Below are positions 53,896 through 62,927 of a stretch of DNA of 64,000 nt, piece by piece. Origin of the DNA: JACNKV01 sp964422145. Lineage in GTDB: Bacteria; Fidelibacterota; Marinisomatia; Marinisomatales; JACNKV01. Where the stretch lies: NCBI GenBank assembly GCA_964422145.1, contig CAYQZV010000003.1, positions 62,001 to 126,000 of the forward strand, written 5' to 3'. The translations under genes were made by a program, and so were the position numbers. The first letter of the stretch is position 1. Each line of letters starts with the position of its first letter. The notes below the pieces were generated by a model. The model saw only the letters and a list, made by a program, of their open reading frames with translations. It had not been told where the DNA came from and did not search any database.

Positions 53896-54797
53896 GTACG
53901 AATGTAGACCAAATTCTGTCAGACGAATTGATCATCCCAAAACCGAAAGAACCTCTTGCTCATCCGATGGAAAATTATTTACGGACGGAACGGCTACCCC
54001 ACATTTGGTGCTCCACATGTGGAATCGGTACCGTCATCACAGCCTTTATCGCCGGGTTACAGAAATCAGGTTTGGATCGTGAAAAAGTCGGAGTTGTTTC
54101 AGGAATCGGATGTTCAGGGAGAGCAGCAGGATATTTGAGATTAGATTCCTTCCATTCGACTCACGGACGAGCTATCGCCTTTGCTACAGGTGTGGCTTTA
54201 GGAAATCCCGATATGAAAGTTGCCGTGATCAGTGGAGACGGAGACATCGCCGCGATCGGAGGAAATCATTTCATCCATGCAGCGAGACGTAATGTAAATA
54301 TGACCATCATCTGTATCAACAACTTTAATTATGCGATGACGGGCGGGCAAGCAGGACCTACCACTCCGGAAGAAGCAAACGCTTCCACTGCTCCCTATGG
54401 TGCTTATGAATATCCTTTCAACCTTCCTTTCCTTGCAGAATCAAGCGGAGCTGTATATGTCGCCCGATGGACTTCTTTGCATGTCCGACGAGTCACAAAC
54501 TCGATTGCTGAAGCCCTTTTAAAACCCGGCTTTTCGTTCATTGAAGTTGTTGCACCGTGCCCGACTCTCTATGCACGGCGTAATCGTCTCGGAAGCGGAC
54601 TGGATCTCATGCGATTTTATCATGATAATGCAGTGATCGATCATAATGCAGACACAAGAGATATTGATATATCCTACCAAGATAAAATTGTTGTTGGAAA
54701 ATTTGTCGATAAAGATAAACCGACGTTTCTAGAGAACAAGGATGCAGTCTTATCTGCAAAACTGGGTGATAAATACATACCTTACCGAGGAGCATAA
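53892..54797 (+). CDS. korB: 2-oxoglutarate:ferredoxin oxidoreductase beta subunit
   Basis: The thiamine-pyrophosphate-binding subunit, 301 residues. IWCSTCGIGTVITAF, GIGCSGRAAGYLRLDSFHSTHGR (split here for length), the TPP/Mg motif GDGDIAAIGGNHFIHAARRN and INNFNYAMTGGQAGPTTP are all seen. The Cys residues near the start (CSTCG) and in PCPTLYARR are cluster-ligand positions of this family. It overlaps korA by ATGA, and korC starts one base after its stop. Confidence 0.94.
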   Translation: MSTNVDQILSDELIIPKPKEPLAHPMENYLRTERLPHIWCSTCGIGTVITAFIAGLQKSGLDREKVGVVSGIGCSGRAAGYLRLDSFHSTHGRAIAFATGVALGNPDMKVAVISGDGDIAAIGGNHFIHAARRNVNMTIICINNFNYAMTGGQAGPTTPEEANASTAPYGAYEYPFNLPFLAESSGAVYVARWTSLHVRRVTNSIAEALLKPGFSFIEVVAPCPTLYARRNRLGSGLDLMRFYHDNAVIDHNADTRDIDISYQDKIVVGKFVDKDKPTFLENKDAVLSAKLGDKYIPYRGA

Positions 54798-54798
54798 T

Positions 54799-55344
54799 AT
54801 GGATATTCGATTTTCAGGATTTGGAGGACAAGGAATTATCAAATCCGGTATTCTTATCGGAAAGGCGGCTTCCCTTTATGACAATAAGTTTGGAACGATG
54901 ACGCAAAGTTTCGGTCCGGAAGCACGCGGAGGAGCCTGTTCAACTCAAGTCGTTATTGATGACAATCCCGTTTTATATCCATACATTGTTGCGCCTGAAA
55001 TTCTCGTAGCTATGTCACAGGAAGCCTACGAAAAATTCATCGGGGATCCTGAAAAAGGCAGCATAGTACTTACCGACACCGATCTTGTCAAACCTGATAC
55101 AATTCGCAAGGACATAACATTGTACTCGATTCCAGCAACAAGAATCGCGGAAGAAATGGGGAACCGCATTTTTGCAAATGTTGTTATGGTCGGATTTTTC
55201 GTTTCAATTACGGATGTTGTTAGTTTAGAAGCGATGAAAAAAGCACTTCCCGGTTCTGTCCCCGAACGATTTATTGATATCAACATCGAAGCTTTAGAAC
55301 GCGGATATAATTACGGTTTAGATCTATTGGAAAAAGAAAAATAA
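54799..55344 (+). CDS. korC: 2-oxoglutarate:ferredoxin oxidoreductase gamma subunit
   Basis: The 181-residue gamma subunit/domain. DIRFSGFGGQGIIKSGILIG at the start and GPEARGGACSTQVVID are the family landmarks. I use the ATG at 54799; the longer reading extends into korB. AAGGCA lies before the next gene, 11 bp downstream. With korD, A and B it completes a four-subunit enzyme. Confidence 0.94.
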   Translation: MDIRFSGFGGQGIIKSGILIGKAASLYDNKFGTMTQSFGPEARGGACSTQVVIDDNPVLYPYIVAPEILVAMSQEAYEKFIGDPEKGSIVLTDTDLVKPDTIRKDITLYSIPATRIAEEMGNRIFANVVMVGFFVSITDVVSLEAMKKALPGSVPERFIDINIEALERGYNYGLDLLEKEK

Positions 55345-55355
55345 AAGGCACCAGA

Positions 55356-57695
55356 ATGGCTCAAAAACTTATCTCCGATAGATTCAAAAATAAATTCCAG
55401 GAAGTACTATCCGGAGACAACGTATCTCTATCCTTTCTCGATCGATTAAAAGAACAATATGAATTTGGTTTTGTTGATCCATCTCCCTGCAAAGAAGCAT
55501 GTCCGGCCGGAGTGAATGTAAAATCTTATGTATCATTAATTGCTGCCGGAAAGTTTCATGATGCACTTCAAGTAGTACGTGAACGCAATCCTCTACCTGG
55601 TATCTGTGGCAGGATTTGTACTCATCCATGTGAATCTTTTTGCAGCAGAAACGAAGTTGACCAACCCGTTGCAATTTGCTGGCTTAAACGATTTGTTGCC
55701 GATTACGAATTAACCCATCCGATTGAAAAACCGGCCGCAATTTTACCCAAACGAAAAGAAAATATCGCAATAATCGGTGCCGGACCTGCCGGGTTGACCG
55801 CCGCTCACGACCTAGCCTTAAAGGGTTTCCAAGTCACTATTTTTGAAGAACTAAGTGAACCGGGCGGAATGCTGATTGCGGGTATTCCCTCCTATCGTAT
55901 GCCTCGTGATATTCTCAAAGTGGAAATTGATTATATCCGAAATTTAGGAGTCGAGATTAAAACCAATACACGCATTGAAGGAAAAAACGGATTAAATAAT
56001 CTCCTAAAATCCTATCAATCAGTATTTATTGCGGTGGGTGCTCATATCGGAAAGAAATTGAATATATCCGGTGAAAATGATTATAAGGGATTCTTGGATG
56101 CCGTTACTTTTTTACGCCGCGTAAATTTAGACAAATCCGAAAAACCGGGGAATAACGTGATTGTCATCGGAGGTGGAAATTCCGCCATAGATGCCGCGAG
56201 AACAGCCATTCGGCTTGACTGCGACCAAGTGCATATCGTTTATCGACGTACACGTAAAGAAATGCCCGCCAACGATGCCGAGATTGAAGAAGCTGAGAAT
56301 GAAGGTGTTCAAATCCATTATTTAGCGTCACCGGTGAAGATTTTAGGTGAAAATGGAAAAGTCACCGGAATGGAATGCCTTAATATGGAATTAGGTGAAC
56401 CGGATGAAAGCGGTCGAAGACGTCCTGTGCCGATCAAAGGATCGGAATTTGTTGTGAAAGCGGATGTGATCATCCCTGCGATCAGTCAAGAACCCGATCT
56501 CACCTTCCTTCCTGATGACCATGGACTTGATCTGTCAAAATGGAACACATTTATGGCAGATGAATCCACAATGGCGACGAATATTCCCGGTGTATTTGCC
56601 GGTGGTGATGCTGTTACCGGTCCGAATACTGTGATCGATGCCATTGCCCAAGGTCATAATGCTGCCGATGCCATTGAACGATTTTTGAACGGTGAAGAAC
56701 TCAGTATCGAAAAACCTGCAAAGCGTAAGTTTGAAACAGAGATTAAAGTAGATCCTGTCACACGGAAGAAAACAGAACGGGCTGAAATGCCGATGACGGA
56801 CACTCCAAAGCGAAAAAACAGTTTTGAAGAAGTCGAACACGGATTTGATGCAGCTACAGCCATTGCTGAAGCCCAGCGCTGTTTACGATGCGGACCGTGT
56901 GATGAGTGTTTTACCTGTGTAACAGATTGCGATAAAGGTGTGGCCGTTTTAAGCTCACCCGATCATTATGACGATCTCATTTTCCGTCTGCCTGCAAACT
57001 TCCCTATCGAAGAACTTCAACAAAAACCGTGGCAGGGTTCCATCTCATCTACCAATGGTAAAATCACTTTCCTGATGGATTCTGTCGTGCCACACGTAAA
57101 AGAGAAACTATGCCGCGGGTGCGGTGATTGTGTTACCGTGTGTGAATACGATGCTTGTGAACTCGTCTCTCTAGGTGGAGATGTGATGGTGTCAAAAATC
57201 AATCCTGATCTTTGCAGAGGATGTGGAACGTGTGTGGCACTTTGTCCGTCTAGTGCAATTATCCCGGGAAAATTTACTCAGAACTGGCTCACACATAAAT
57301 TAGAGAAGCTGGATACGAAAAAAGAAAACATCGTTATCTTCTCTTGTAATTGGAATGGTTCTGTTGTTAATCCTGCTGAGCACCCTGACCTTGATCCCCA
57401 TGATGCGAATTTGATATTCATCAATACAATGTGTGCCGGCCGAATTGAGATGTCCTTTATCTTTAACGCCTTAGAAAAAGGTGTCGATCGTGTGTTGATC
57501 ACCGGATGTAAAATTGAAGATTGTCATTTCGAGTTCGGAGCAAAGAAGTTTGCTGAAACGTATAAGAAAATAGAACAACTCGCTCACATGCTCGGTATTG
57601 AAGATGGAAAGATCAAATATGAACAAATCCCTGAAGGTGATACGGCACAGTTTATCAAAAAAGTAAACGAATTTGTCATGGAATCGAGGTCATAA
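55356..57695 (+). CDS. NfnB/GltD-like FAD-NAD(P) oxidoreductase fused to ferredoxin and MvhD-like domains
   Basis: A 779-residue fusion. Residues about 37-115 form the Cys-rich Fer4_20 domain (CKEACPAGVNVKSYV, CGRICTHPCESFC). Residues about 135-450 are the flavoprotein body with FAD motif IIGAGPAGLTAA, NAD(P) motif VIGGGNSAIDAARTAI, YRRTRKEMPA and VFAGGDAVTGPNT. Next come Cys-rich and 2[4Fe-4S] sequences (CLRCGPCDECFTC at about 509; CRGCGDCVTVC at 586; CRGCGTCVALC at 620). The last about 120 residues resemble MvhD, but its first motif is CNWNG, lacking the second Cys seen in the HdrA copy. It probably brings NAD(P)H electrons into the Hdr complex. Confidence 0.85.
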   Translation: MAQKLISDRFKNKFQEVLSGDNVSLSFLDRLKEQYEFGFVDPSPCKEACPAGVNVKSYVSLIAAGKFHDALQVVRERNPLPGICGRICTHPCESFCSRNEVDQPVAICWLKRFVADYELTHPIEKPAAILPKRKENIAIIGAGPAGLTAAHDLALKGFQVTIFEELSEPGGMLIAGIPSYRMPRDILKVEIDYIRNLGVEIKTNTRIEGKNGLNNLLKSYQSVFIAVGAHIGKKLNISGENDYKGFLDAVTFLRRVNLDKSEKPGNNVIVIGGGNSAIDAARTAIRLDCDQVHIVYRRTRKEMPANDAEIEEAENEGVQIHYLASPVKILGENGKVTGMECLNMELGEPDESGRRRPVPIKGSEFVVKADVIIPAISQEPDLTFLPDDHGLDLSKWNTFMADESTMATNIPGVFAGGDAVTGPNTVIDAIAQGHNAADAIERFLNGEELSIEKPAKRKFETEIKVDPVTRKKTERAEMPMTDTPKRKNSFEEVEHGFDAATAIAEAQRCLRCGPCDECFTCVTDCDKGVAVLSSPDHYDDLIFRLPANFPIEELQQKPWQGSISSTNGKITFLMDSVVPHVKEKLCRGCGDCVTVCEYDACELVSLGGDVMVSKINPDLCRGCGTCVALCPSSAIIPGKFTQNWLTHKLEKLDTKKENIVIFSCNWNGSVVNPAEHPDLDPHDANLIFINTMCAGRIEMSFIFNALEKGVDRVLITGCKIEDCHFEFGAKKFAETYKKIEQLAHMLGIEDGKIKYEQIPEGDTAQFIKKVNEFVMESRS

Positions 57696-58835
57696 ATGCT
57701 GAGTGAATTAAAATCTAAAATCAAAGCCACAAATGCCTATGCGTGTTTGGATTGCGGAAAATGCACCGGCGTTTGCCCCGTTTCTCGCTTCAGCATGCAG
57801 TATTCCCCGCGAAATCTGCTGACGAAAGCGGTTCGGGAAGATTTCGACAGCTTATTCAATGACTACGATCTTTGGAGCTGTCTGACCTGCAAGCGATGCG
57901 ATGATGTGTGTCAGGCAAATATTCAATACAGCGATTTGACCCAAACCATTCGGACCGGAGCAAAGGATTCCGGATTCCACGGGAAATGCTCACATTCCGG
58001 TGCAATGGAATTACTCCAAACCATTATGACCAAACCCGATCTGAAACAAAATCGTTTGGATTGGGTCAGCGATGATCTTGAAGTCGCTGAAGAAGGCGAC
58101 GTCCTTTACTTTACCGGATGCGCCCCCTATTTTGATGTGTTTTTCACGGATCTGAATCTGTCAATTCTGGATGCGGCAAAAAGCAGTATTGCCCTTTTGA
58201 ACCATTTAGGGATCAAACCGGTACTGATGAAAGACGAACGCTGCTGCGGACATGATCTTCTTTGGAACGGTGATGAAGAGAACTTCAGAATGCTGGCAGA
58301 GCACAACTTGACATCGGTGGAGAAATCCGGTGCTAAAACAATGTTATTCTCCTGTGCAGAGTGTATGACGAGTTTCCATGATCTGTATCCGAAGTTCGGC
58401 TATACGGTCAAACCGCAGTTAAAACACATGAGTCAGTTTCTTGCTGAAAAAATGGATTCCGGTGAGTTGAAACTGAAAAAAACAGATAAAGATGTTACCT
58501 ATCAGGATCCCTGCCGCTTAGGGCGTCATCTCGGTGTGTATGATGAGCCGCGGAAAGTGCTGACATCCAATGGAAATTACCATGAAATGATGCAGAACAA
58601 TAAAGGCGCGCTTTGCTGCGGAGTCAGTGCATGGATGAACTGCGATATAACATCGAAAGGGATTCAGCGGGAACGGCTTCGGCAGGCATCCGACACCGGT
58701 GCAGATGTTTTAGCTGTCGCATGCCCGAAATGCCAAATCCATCTCACATGTACAATGAAAGACACGCTCGTCAAAGAAAAGCACGGGATGGACATCAAAG
58801 ATATATCAACATTAACCTTGGAAAGATTAGACTAA
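57696..58835 (+). CDS. Fused HdrC-HdrB heterodisulfide reductase-like subunit
   Basis: A 379-residue HdrD-type fusion. The HdrC part has two [4Fe-4S] motifs, CLDCGKCTGVCP (about residue 17) and CLTCKRCDDVC (about residue 62). The HdrB part has two CCG domains: TGCAPYFD ... RCCGHDL ... SCAECM, and DPCRLGRHLG ... LCCGVSAW ... CPKCQIH. Both CCG sets are complete, so the non-cubane clusters that reduce disulfides in HdrB could form. Its ATG follows the previous stop with no gap and is preceded by GAGG. In bacteria without coenzymes M and B the real acceptor is unknown. Confidence 0.88.
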   Translation: MLSELKSKIKATNAYACLDCGKCTGVCPVSRFSMQYSPRNLLTKAVREDFDSLFNDYDLWSCLTCKRCDDVCQANIQYSDLTQTIRTGAKDSGFHGKCSHSGAMELLQTIMTKPDLKQNRLDWVSDDLEVAEEGDVLYFTGCAPYFDVFFTDLNLSILDAAKSSIALLNHLGIKPVLMKDERCCGHDLLWNGDEENFRMLAEHNLTSVEKSGAKTMLFSCAECMTSFHDLYPKFGYTVKPQLKHMSQFLAEKMDSGELKLKKTDKDVTYQDPCRLGRHLGVYDEPRKVLTSNGNYHEMMQNNKGALCCGVSAWMNCDITSKGIQRERLRQASDTGADVLAVACPKCQIHLTCTMKDTLVKEKHGMDIKDISTLTLERLD

Positions 58836-58842
58836 TATTTTT

Positions 58843-60126
58843 ATGAATTTCATATTTAAATATGTCAATCTAATCTTGTTGATATCACCGATGATCTTAG
58901 CACAGGATTATTGGCAAGAAGTCCCTACGCCTTCGGGGTTAGATATTTCTTGTATGGATATTGACCAAACCGGAACGATTTATTTCGCTGCGGATGGTGA
59001 TATTTATAAATCTGAAACTCTCGGAGAAACATGGGAACTCTTACTCGAAACAGATTACAGGATATATAAAATTGTTAAATCAGAAAGTGGTAATTTATTC
59101 TTAGCTGCTAGTTCTCGTGTATTAATGTTCGATGAAGCTAGTAATGAATTATCAATAATTTATTATTATCAAAATAACTTTTTATCTTTAATTGAAAGCT
59201 CTGATAATTATATCTATGCCGGGAATTGGGGACATATCGTCCGTTGTGATAATGATGGTACAAATTGCATTGGTGTACTGACAGTTTCGAGTGTTGCTCC
59301 AGTGTACTGCCTAAGTGAACATAATGGTGTTATTTACGCTGGTATCACAAGCTATATGCCATGGATTTATTCAGGCGGATTATGGCGTACATACAATAAT
59401 GGGACAACATGGGAATATACAGGGTTAAGTGAAAATTCTATCTACGCAATTAACTTTACACCTGATGGAGAAATGCTTGCAAGTGCAAATGGTAAAAGAC
59501 TTAAAGTTTCATCCGATGATGGAGAGACATGGGAAACTCATTCATGTTATACCGGATATAACCAAGACGGTGAATGGGGTGATTGGTGGTTTAAAGTAAA
59601 CTCAATATTTGTATATAACGATCATATATTTGTTGGTTGCGGTGATGATAACAGCCAATTCAACGGTGTGTTGCGAAAAGACAATAACTGGGATGACTGG
59701 CATCCTTTAATCACCGGAATATCAAATAATTATATTTGTGAGATTAAACATGATTCAAACGGTTATTTATATTCCCTTGCAAGTGAACACGATGAGGAAT
59801 CTTCATGTATTTATAGAAGCAGTCAAACCGTATTATCAAATGAAAAAGATGATGCGTTTATTGATAGTCCTATGATAACGTATAATTACCCAAATCCATT
59901 TAATCCAATTACAACAATTGTGTATGACACTCCCAAAGAGAGTAATATCAATTTGACCATTTTTGACTTAACAGGAAGGAAAATAATAGAATTAGTGAAT
60001 GAAAGATCTTCTCCCGGAACGCATAAAGTGACTTGGGATGCTTCTGATGAGCCTAGCGGTATTTATTTTGCTCGACTTACAAGTGAAGATTATTCTACAA
60101 CAAACAAATTAATTTTACTCAAATGA
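58843..60126 (+). CDS. Secreted beta-propeller protein with C-terminal sorting domain
   Basis: A 427-residue exported protein. The signal peptide ends ILAQ (about residue 21). Asp-box/BNR-like repeats follow (YNNGTTWEYTG, SSDDGETWETHS, ETLGETWELL), indicating a sialidase-like beta-propeller without catalytic residues. The last about 80 residues, starting NYPNPFNPITTIVY and ending SGIYFARLTSEDYSTTNKLIL, are a T9SS-type Por sorting domain, suggesting export to the cell surface. The gene is AT-rich and sits between hdrCB and hdrA, 7 bp after the former, an odd place for a surface protein. Confidence 0.85.
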   Translation: MNFIFKYVNLILLISPMILAQDYWQEVPTPSGLDISCMDIDQTGTIYFAADGDIYKSETLGETWELLLETDYRIYKIVKSESGNLFLAASSRVLMFDEASNELSIIYYYQNNFLSLIESSDNYIYAGNWGHIVRCDNDGTNCIGVLTVSSVAPVYCLSEHNGVIYAGITSYMPWIYSGGLWRTYNNGTTWEYTGLSENSIYAINFTPDGEMLASANGKRLKVSSDDGETWETHSCYTGYNQDGEWGDWWFKVNSIFVYNDHIFVGCGDDNSQFNGVLRKDNNWDDWHPLITGISNNYICEIKHDSNGYLYSLASEHDEESSCIYRSSQTVLSNEKDDAFIDSPMITYNYPNPFNPITTIVYDTPKESNINLTIFDLTGRKIIELVNERSSPGTHKVTWDASDEPSGIYFARLTSEDYSTTNKLILLK

Positions 60127-60161
60127 ATTTGATCAATAAAAATCATCAATCGGAGCATCAT

Positions 60162-62648
60162 ATGACAAAAGATGACAATAAACGAATTGGTGTATTTGTA
60201 TGTGAATGCGGAAAGAACATCGCAGGATCGTTAGACTGCGAAGCCGTTCGGGAATATGCCGAAGGGCTTCCGAATGTTGTTTGTTCCGTCCGTAACAAAT
60301 ACACGTGTGCCGAACCCGGTCAGCAGGAAATCAAAAAGTACATCAAGGAAAAGAACCTTGATCGGGTTGTCGTGGCATCCTGCACACCCAGAATGCACGA
60401 ATCTACATTCAGAAATTGTGTTTCAGAAGCGGGGATGAATCCTTATCTCATGGAGATGGCAAACATCCGCGAACATTGCAGCTGGGCACATCTGGATGAT
60501 TGGGATGGTGCAACAGAAAAAGCGAAGGACATCGTGAACGTGTCAGTCGCTCGAGCCGGATTGCTCAAACCCCAAATCGAAACGACTCTTCCCGTTACAA
60601 AAAGCGTGTTAGTGATCGGCGGCGGTGTTTCAGGAATTCAATCTGCACTTGATCTTGCAGATGCAGGATACGACGTAACTTTAGTTGAAAAGGAGGCATC
60701 TATTGGTGGCATTATGGCTACGTTGGACAAAACGTACCCCACCATGGATTGTTCCATATGAATACTCGGACCTAAAATGATGGATGCCGGTCGGCATCCC
60801 AATATCAATCTCCTTACCTATAGTGAAATTGAAACCATTGGCGGATTCGTTGGTAACTTTGAAGTCACCATACGTAAAAAGGCCCGGTATGTGGATGAAA
60901 ACGAATGTAATGCTTGTGGTGAATGTGAAAAGGTTTGTCCCGTTGTGGCACCGGATGAATTCCAAGAAGGATTCTCATCCCGGAAAGCTATCCATATGCC
61001 CTTCCCACAAGCGGTTCCCTCTGTGTTTATCCTCAATGATGAGGATTGTTTAGGACATAATCCTATCGCTTGCGGAAAATGCGCAGACGTCTGTGAAAAG
61101 AAATGTATCGATTTTGATATGAAAGATGAAATTATCAATATCAAAGTCGGTGCTGTTGTGGTTGCAACCGGTATGGATGTATACGATCCCACTGTCATGG
61201 ATGAATACGGATATACCCGTTACGAGAATGTCATTACAAGCATGGAGTTTGAACGGCTGATCTCTGCCGGCGGTCCAACGGAAGGACATTTTATCCGCCC
61301 AACAGATCATGAAACTCCCAAACGGATTGCATTCATTCAATGTGTCGGGTCCCGTTCTCACTCACCTCTTGGAAACCCGTACTGCAGTAATATCTGCTGT
61401 ATGAATACGGTAAAAGACAGCTTACTGCTCAAAGATCATTACCCGGATACCGAGATTTCGGTTTTCTACATTGACATCCGTGCATTCGGAAAAGGGTTTG
61501 AAGATCTTTACGTCCGCAGTAAACAATCCGGTGTCCGATATATTCGCGGATTACCCGGTGAGATATTTGAAGATCCAAAGACGAAAAACCTGACCATGCT
61601 GGTCGAAGATACAGTTTCCAACACCGTAACCAACCATGAATTTGATCTGGTAGTTCTGTCAGTGGGAGTGATTCCGCGCCGGGACAGCGGGTTGGTTCAG
61701 AAACTCTTGACCCTTTCTCGAACAGAAGACGGATTCTTTATGGAATCGCATCCGAAACTCAAACCGGTAGATGCTCCGACCGGCGGTGTTTATTTCGCGG
61801 GATGTGCTGAATTCCCGAAGGATGTGAAAGACAGTGTGACACAAGCCAGTGCAGCCGCAGCACGATCTCAAATTCTGCTGAACGCCGGGGAGATCAGCGT
61901 TGAAGCGATCACATCGGTCTGTGATGAGAGTTTATGTGAGTTCTGTGGAATTTGCGTGACGGCTTGTCCATTCAATGCCATCACTGGGGGAGACCGCAAG
62001 ACAAAAACACCTGCTCAGATCATTGAAGCTGCGTGTAAAGGCTGCGGAACCTGTGCCGCTGAATGTAACTTTGGTGCAATCTCGATGAAGCACTTTGAAG
62101 ACGAACAGATTATCGCTCAGGTCGATGCCATCACAGATAACAACAAGATGAAAAAAATCGTAACCTTTGCCTGTAACTGGTGTTCGTACGCCGGTGCGGA
62201 TTTAGCTGGGTTATCCCGTCTGCAATATCCGACATCGCAACGAGTGATTCGTACAATGTGCAGCGGACGCGTAGATACGAAATTCATCCTTCATGCATTT
62301 GAAAAAGGTGCACCGATGGTCTTGGTTAGCGGATGTCATTATGCTGATTGTCATTACATCGATGCAAATCGCTGGACCGTAAAACGTGTAGATAAGATCT
62401 GGGATAAATTGGAGAAATTAGGAATCCGTCCTGAACGTCTCCAGCTTGAATGGATCAGTGCAGCTGAAGGTCAGAAATGGAAACGAACGATGAATGATTT
62501 GGATAAAATGTTGGGCAAAGTCACAAAGGATGAAGTTGGGCATACAATGAAAGTCCTAAAAGAAGATCGTGAAAAGGCAGAAGCAAAAGCAGCGAAACGT
62601 GCTCAGAAAAAAACGGCAAAGGAAATCCCAATCCAAACCGCAGTATAA
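60162..62648 (+). CDS. hdrA: HdrA-MvhD fusion, selenocysteine-containing
   Basis: The flavin-bifurcating subunit of Hdr complexes, 828 residues when TGA 60759-60761 is read as Sec200. The N-terminal GVFVCECGKNIAGSLD and the FAD motif VIGGGVSGIQSALDLA (about 148-163) are followed by TYPTMDCSI-U-ILGPKMMDAG, matching the HdrA motif CSxCxLxPKM with Sec for the second Cys. A 2[4Fe-4S] insert follows (CNACGECEKVCP at about 249), then FAD domain 2, then CEFCGICVTACP (592) and CKGCGTCAAEC (626). The last about 160 residues are MvhD-like (FACNWCSYAG ... IRTMCSGRVDT ... SGCHYADCHY). Start at 60162 has GGAG at six bases; the frame extends upstream to 60123. Confidence 0.93.
60782..60799 (+). promoter_or_regulatory. 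SECIS-like hairpin in hdrA
   Basis: A perfect 7-bp stem GGATGCC/GGCATCC closes on the loop GGTC. The loop begins 27 bases after the TGA. GGUC is also the apical loop of the E. coli fdhF SECIS, which SelB recognises. This supports recoding of TGA 60759-60761 as selenocysteine, and it lies inside coding sequence as bacterial SECIS elements do. Confidence 0.8.
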
Positions 62649-62672
62649 AATTCTAAATTCTTAAGGATTATT

Positions 62673-62813
62673 ATGGAAGAAATGGATTACAAATGCTTAC
62701 ATTGTGGGCATGAATACAAGGGTCCTTTTGATAAAAAAGTACCCATTGAACGTGTTTGTCCAAAATGCAACAGCAATAGCATTCGCAAAGCAAAGAAAAA
62801 ACATACTCGATGA
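62673..62813 (+). CDS. Small zinc-ribbon protein (46 aa)
   Basis: A 46-residue frame, missed by length cut-offs, starting MEEMDYKCLHCGHEYKG and ending in a Lys/Arg tail. CLHCG and CPKCN, about 20 residues apart, form a zinc ribbon or rubredoxin-like site. TAAGGA lies nine bases before the ATG. It is 24 bp downstream of hdrA and 114 bp before citrate synthase. It may be a small electron carrier or a metal-binding regulator; neither can be shown. Confidence 0.75.
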   Translation: MEEMDYKCLHCGHEYKGPFDKKVPIERVCPKCNSNSIRKAKKKHTR

Positions 62814-62927
62814 TTCCGGGGTCGCAATGAACTATGGGGATGAAAAAACTTATTTGTGACTCAAAGATTACACTTTCTGATAGGACACTCCCCGGCTTCA
62901 TCTTAATGAATACAATAGGAGGATAAT

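Noticed and set aside
60777..62648. Separate iron-sulfur protein gene starting at ATG 60777
   Set aside because: It begins in the middle of the HdrA motif ILGPKMMDAG, lacks the N-terminal FAD motif and is in phase with 60162-60761 through a single TGA. It is the C-terminal part of the Sec-containing HdrA.
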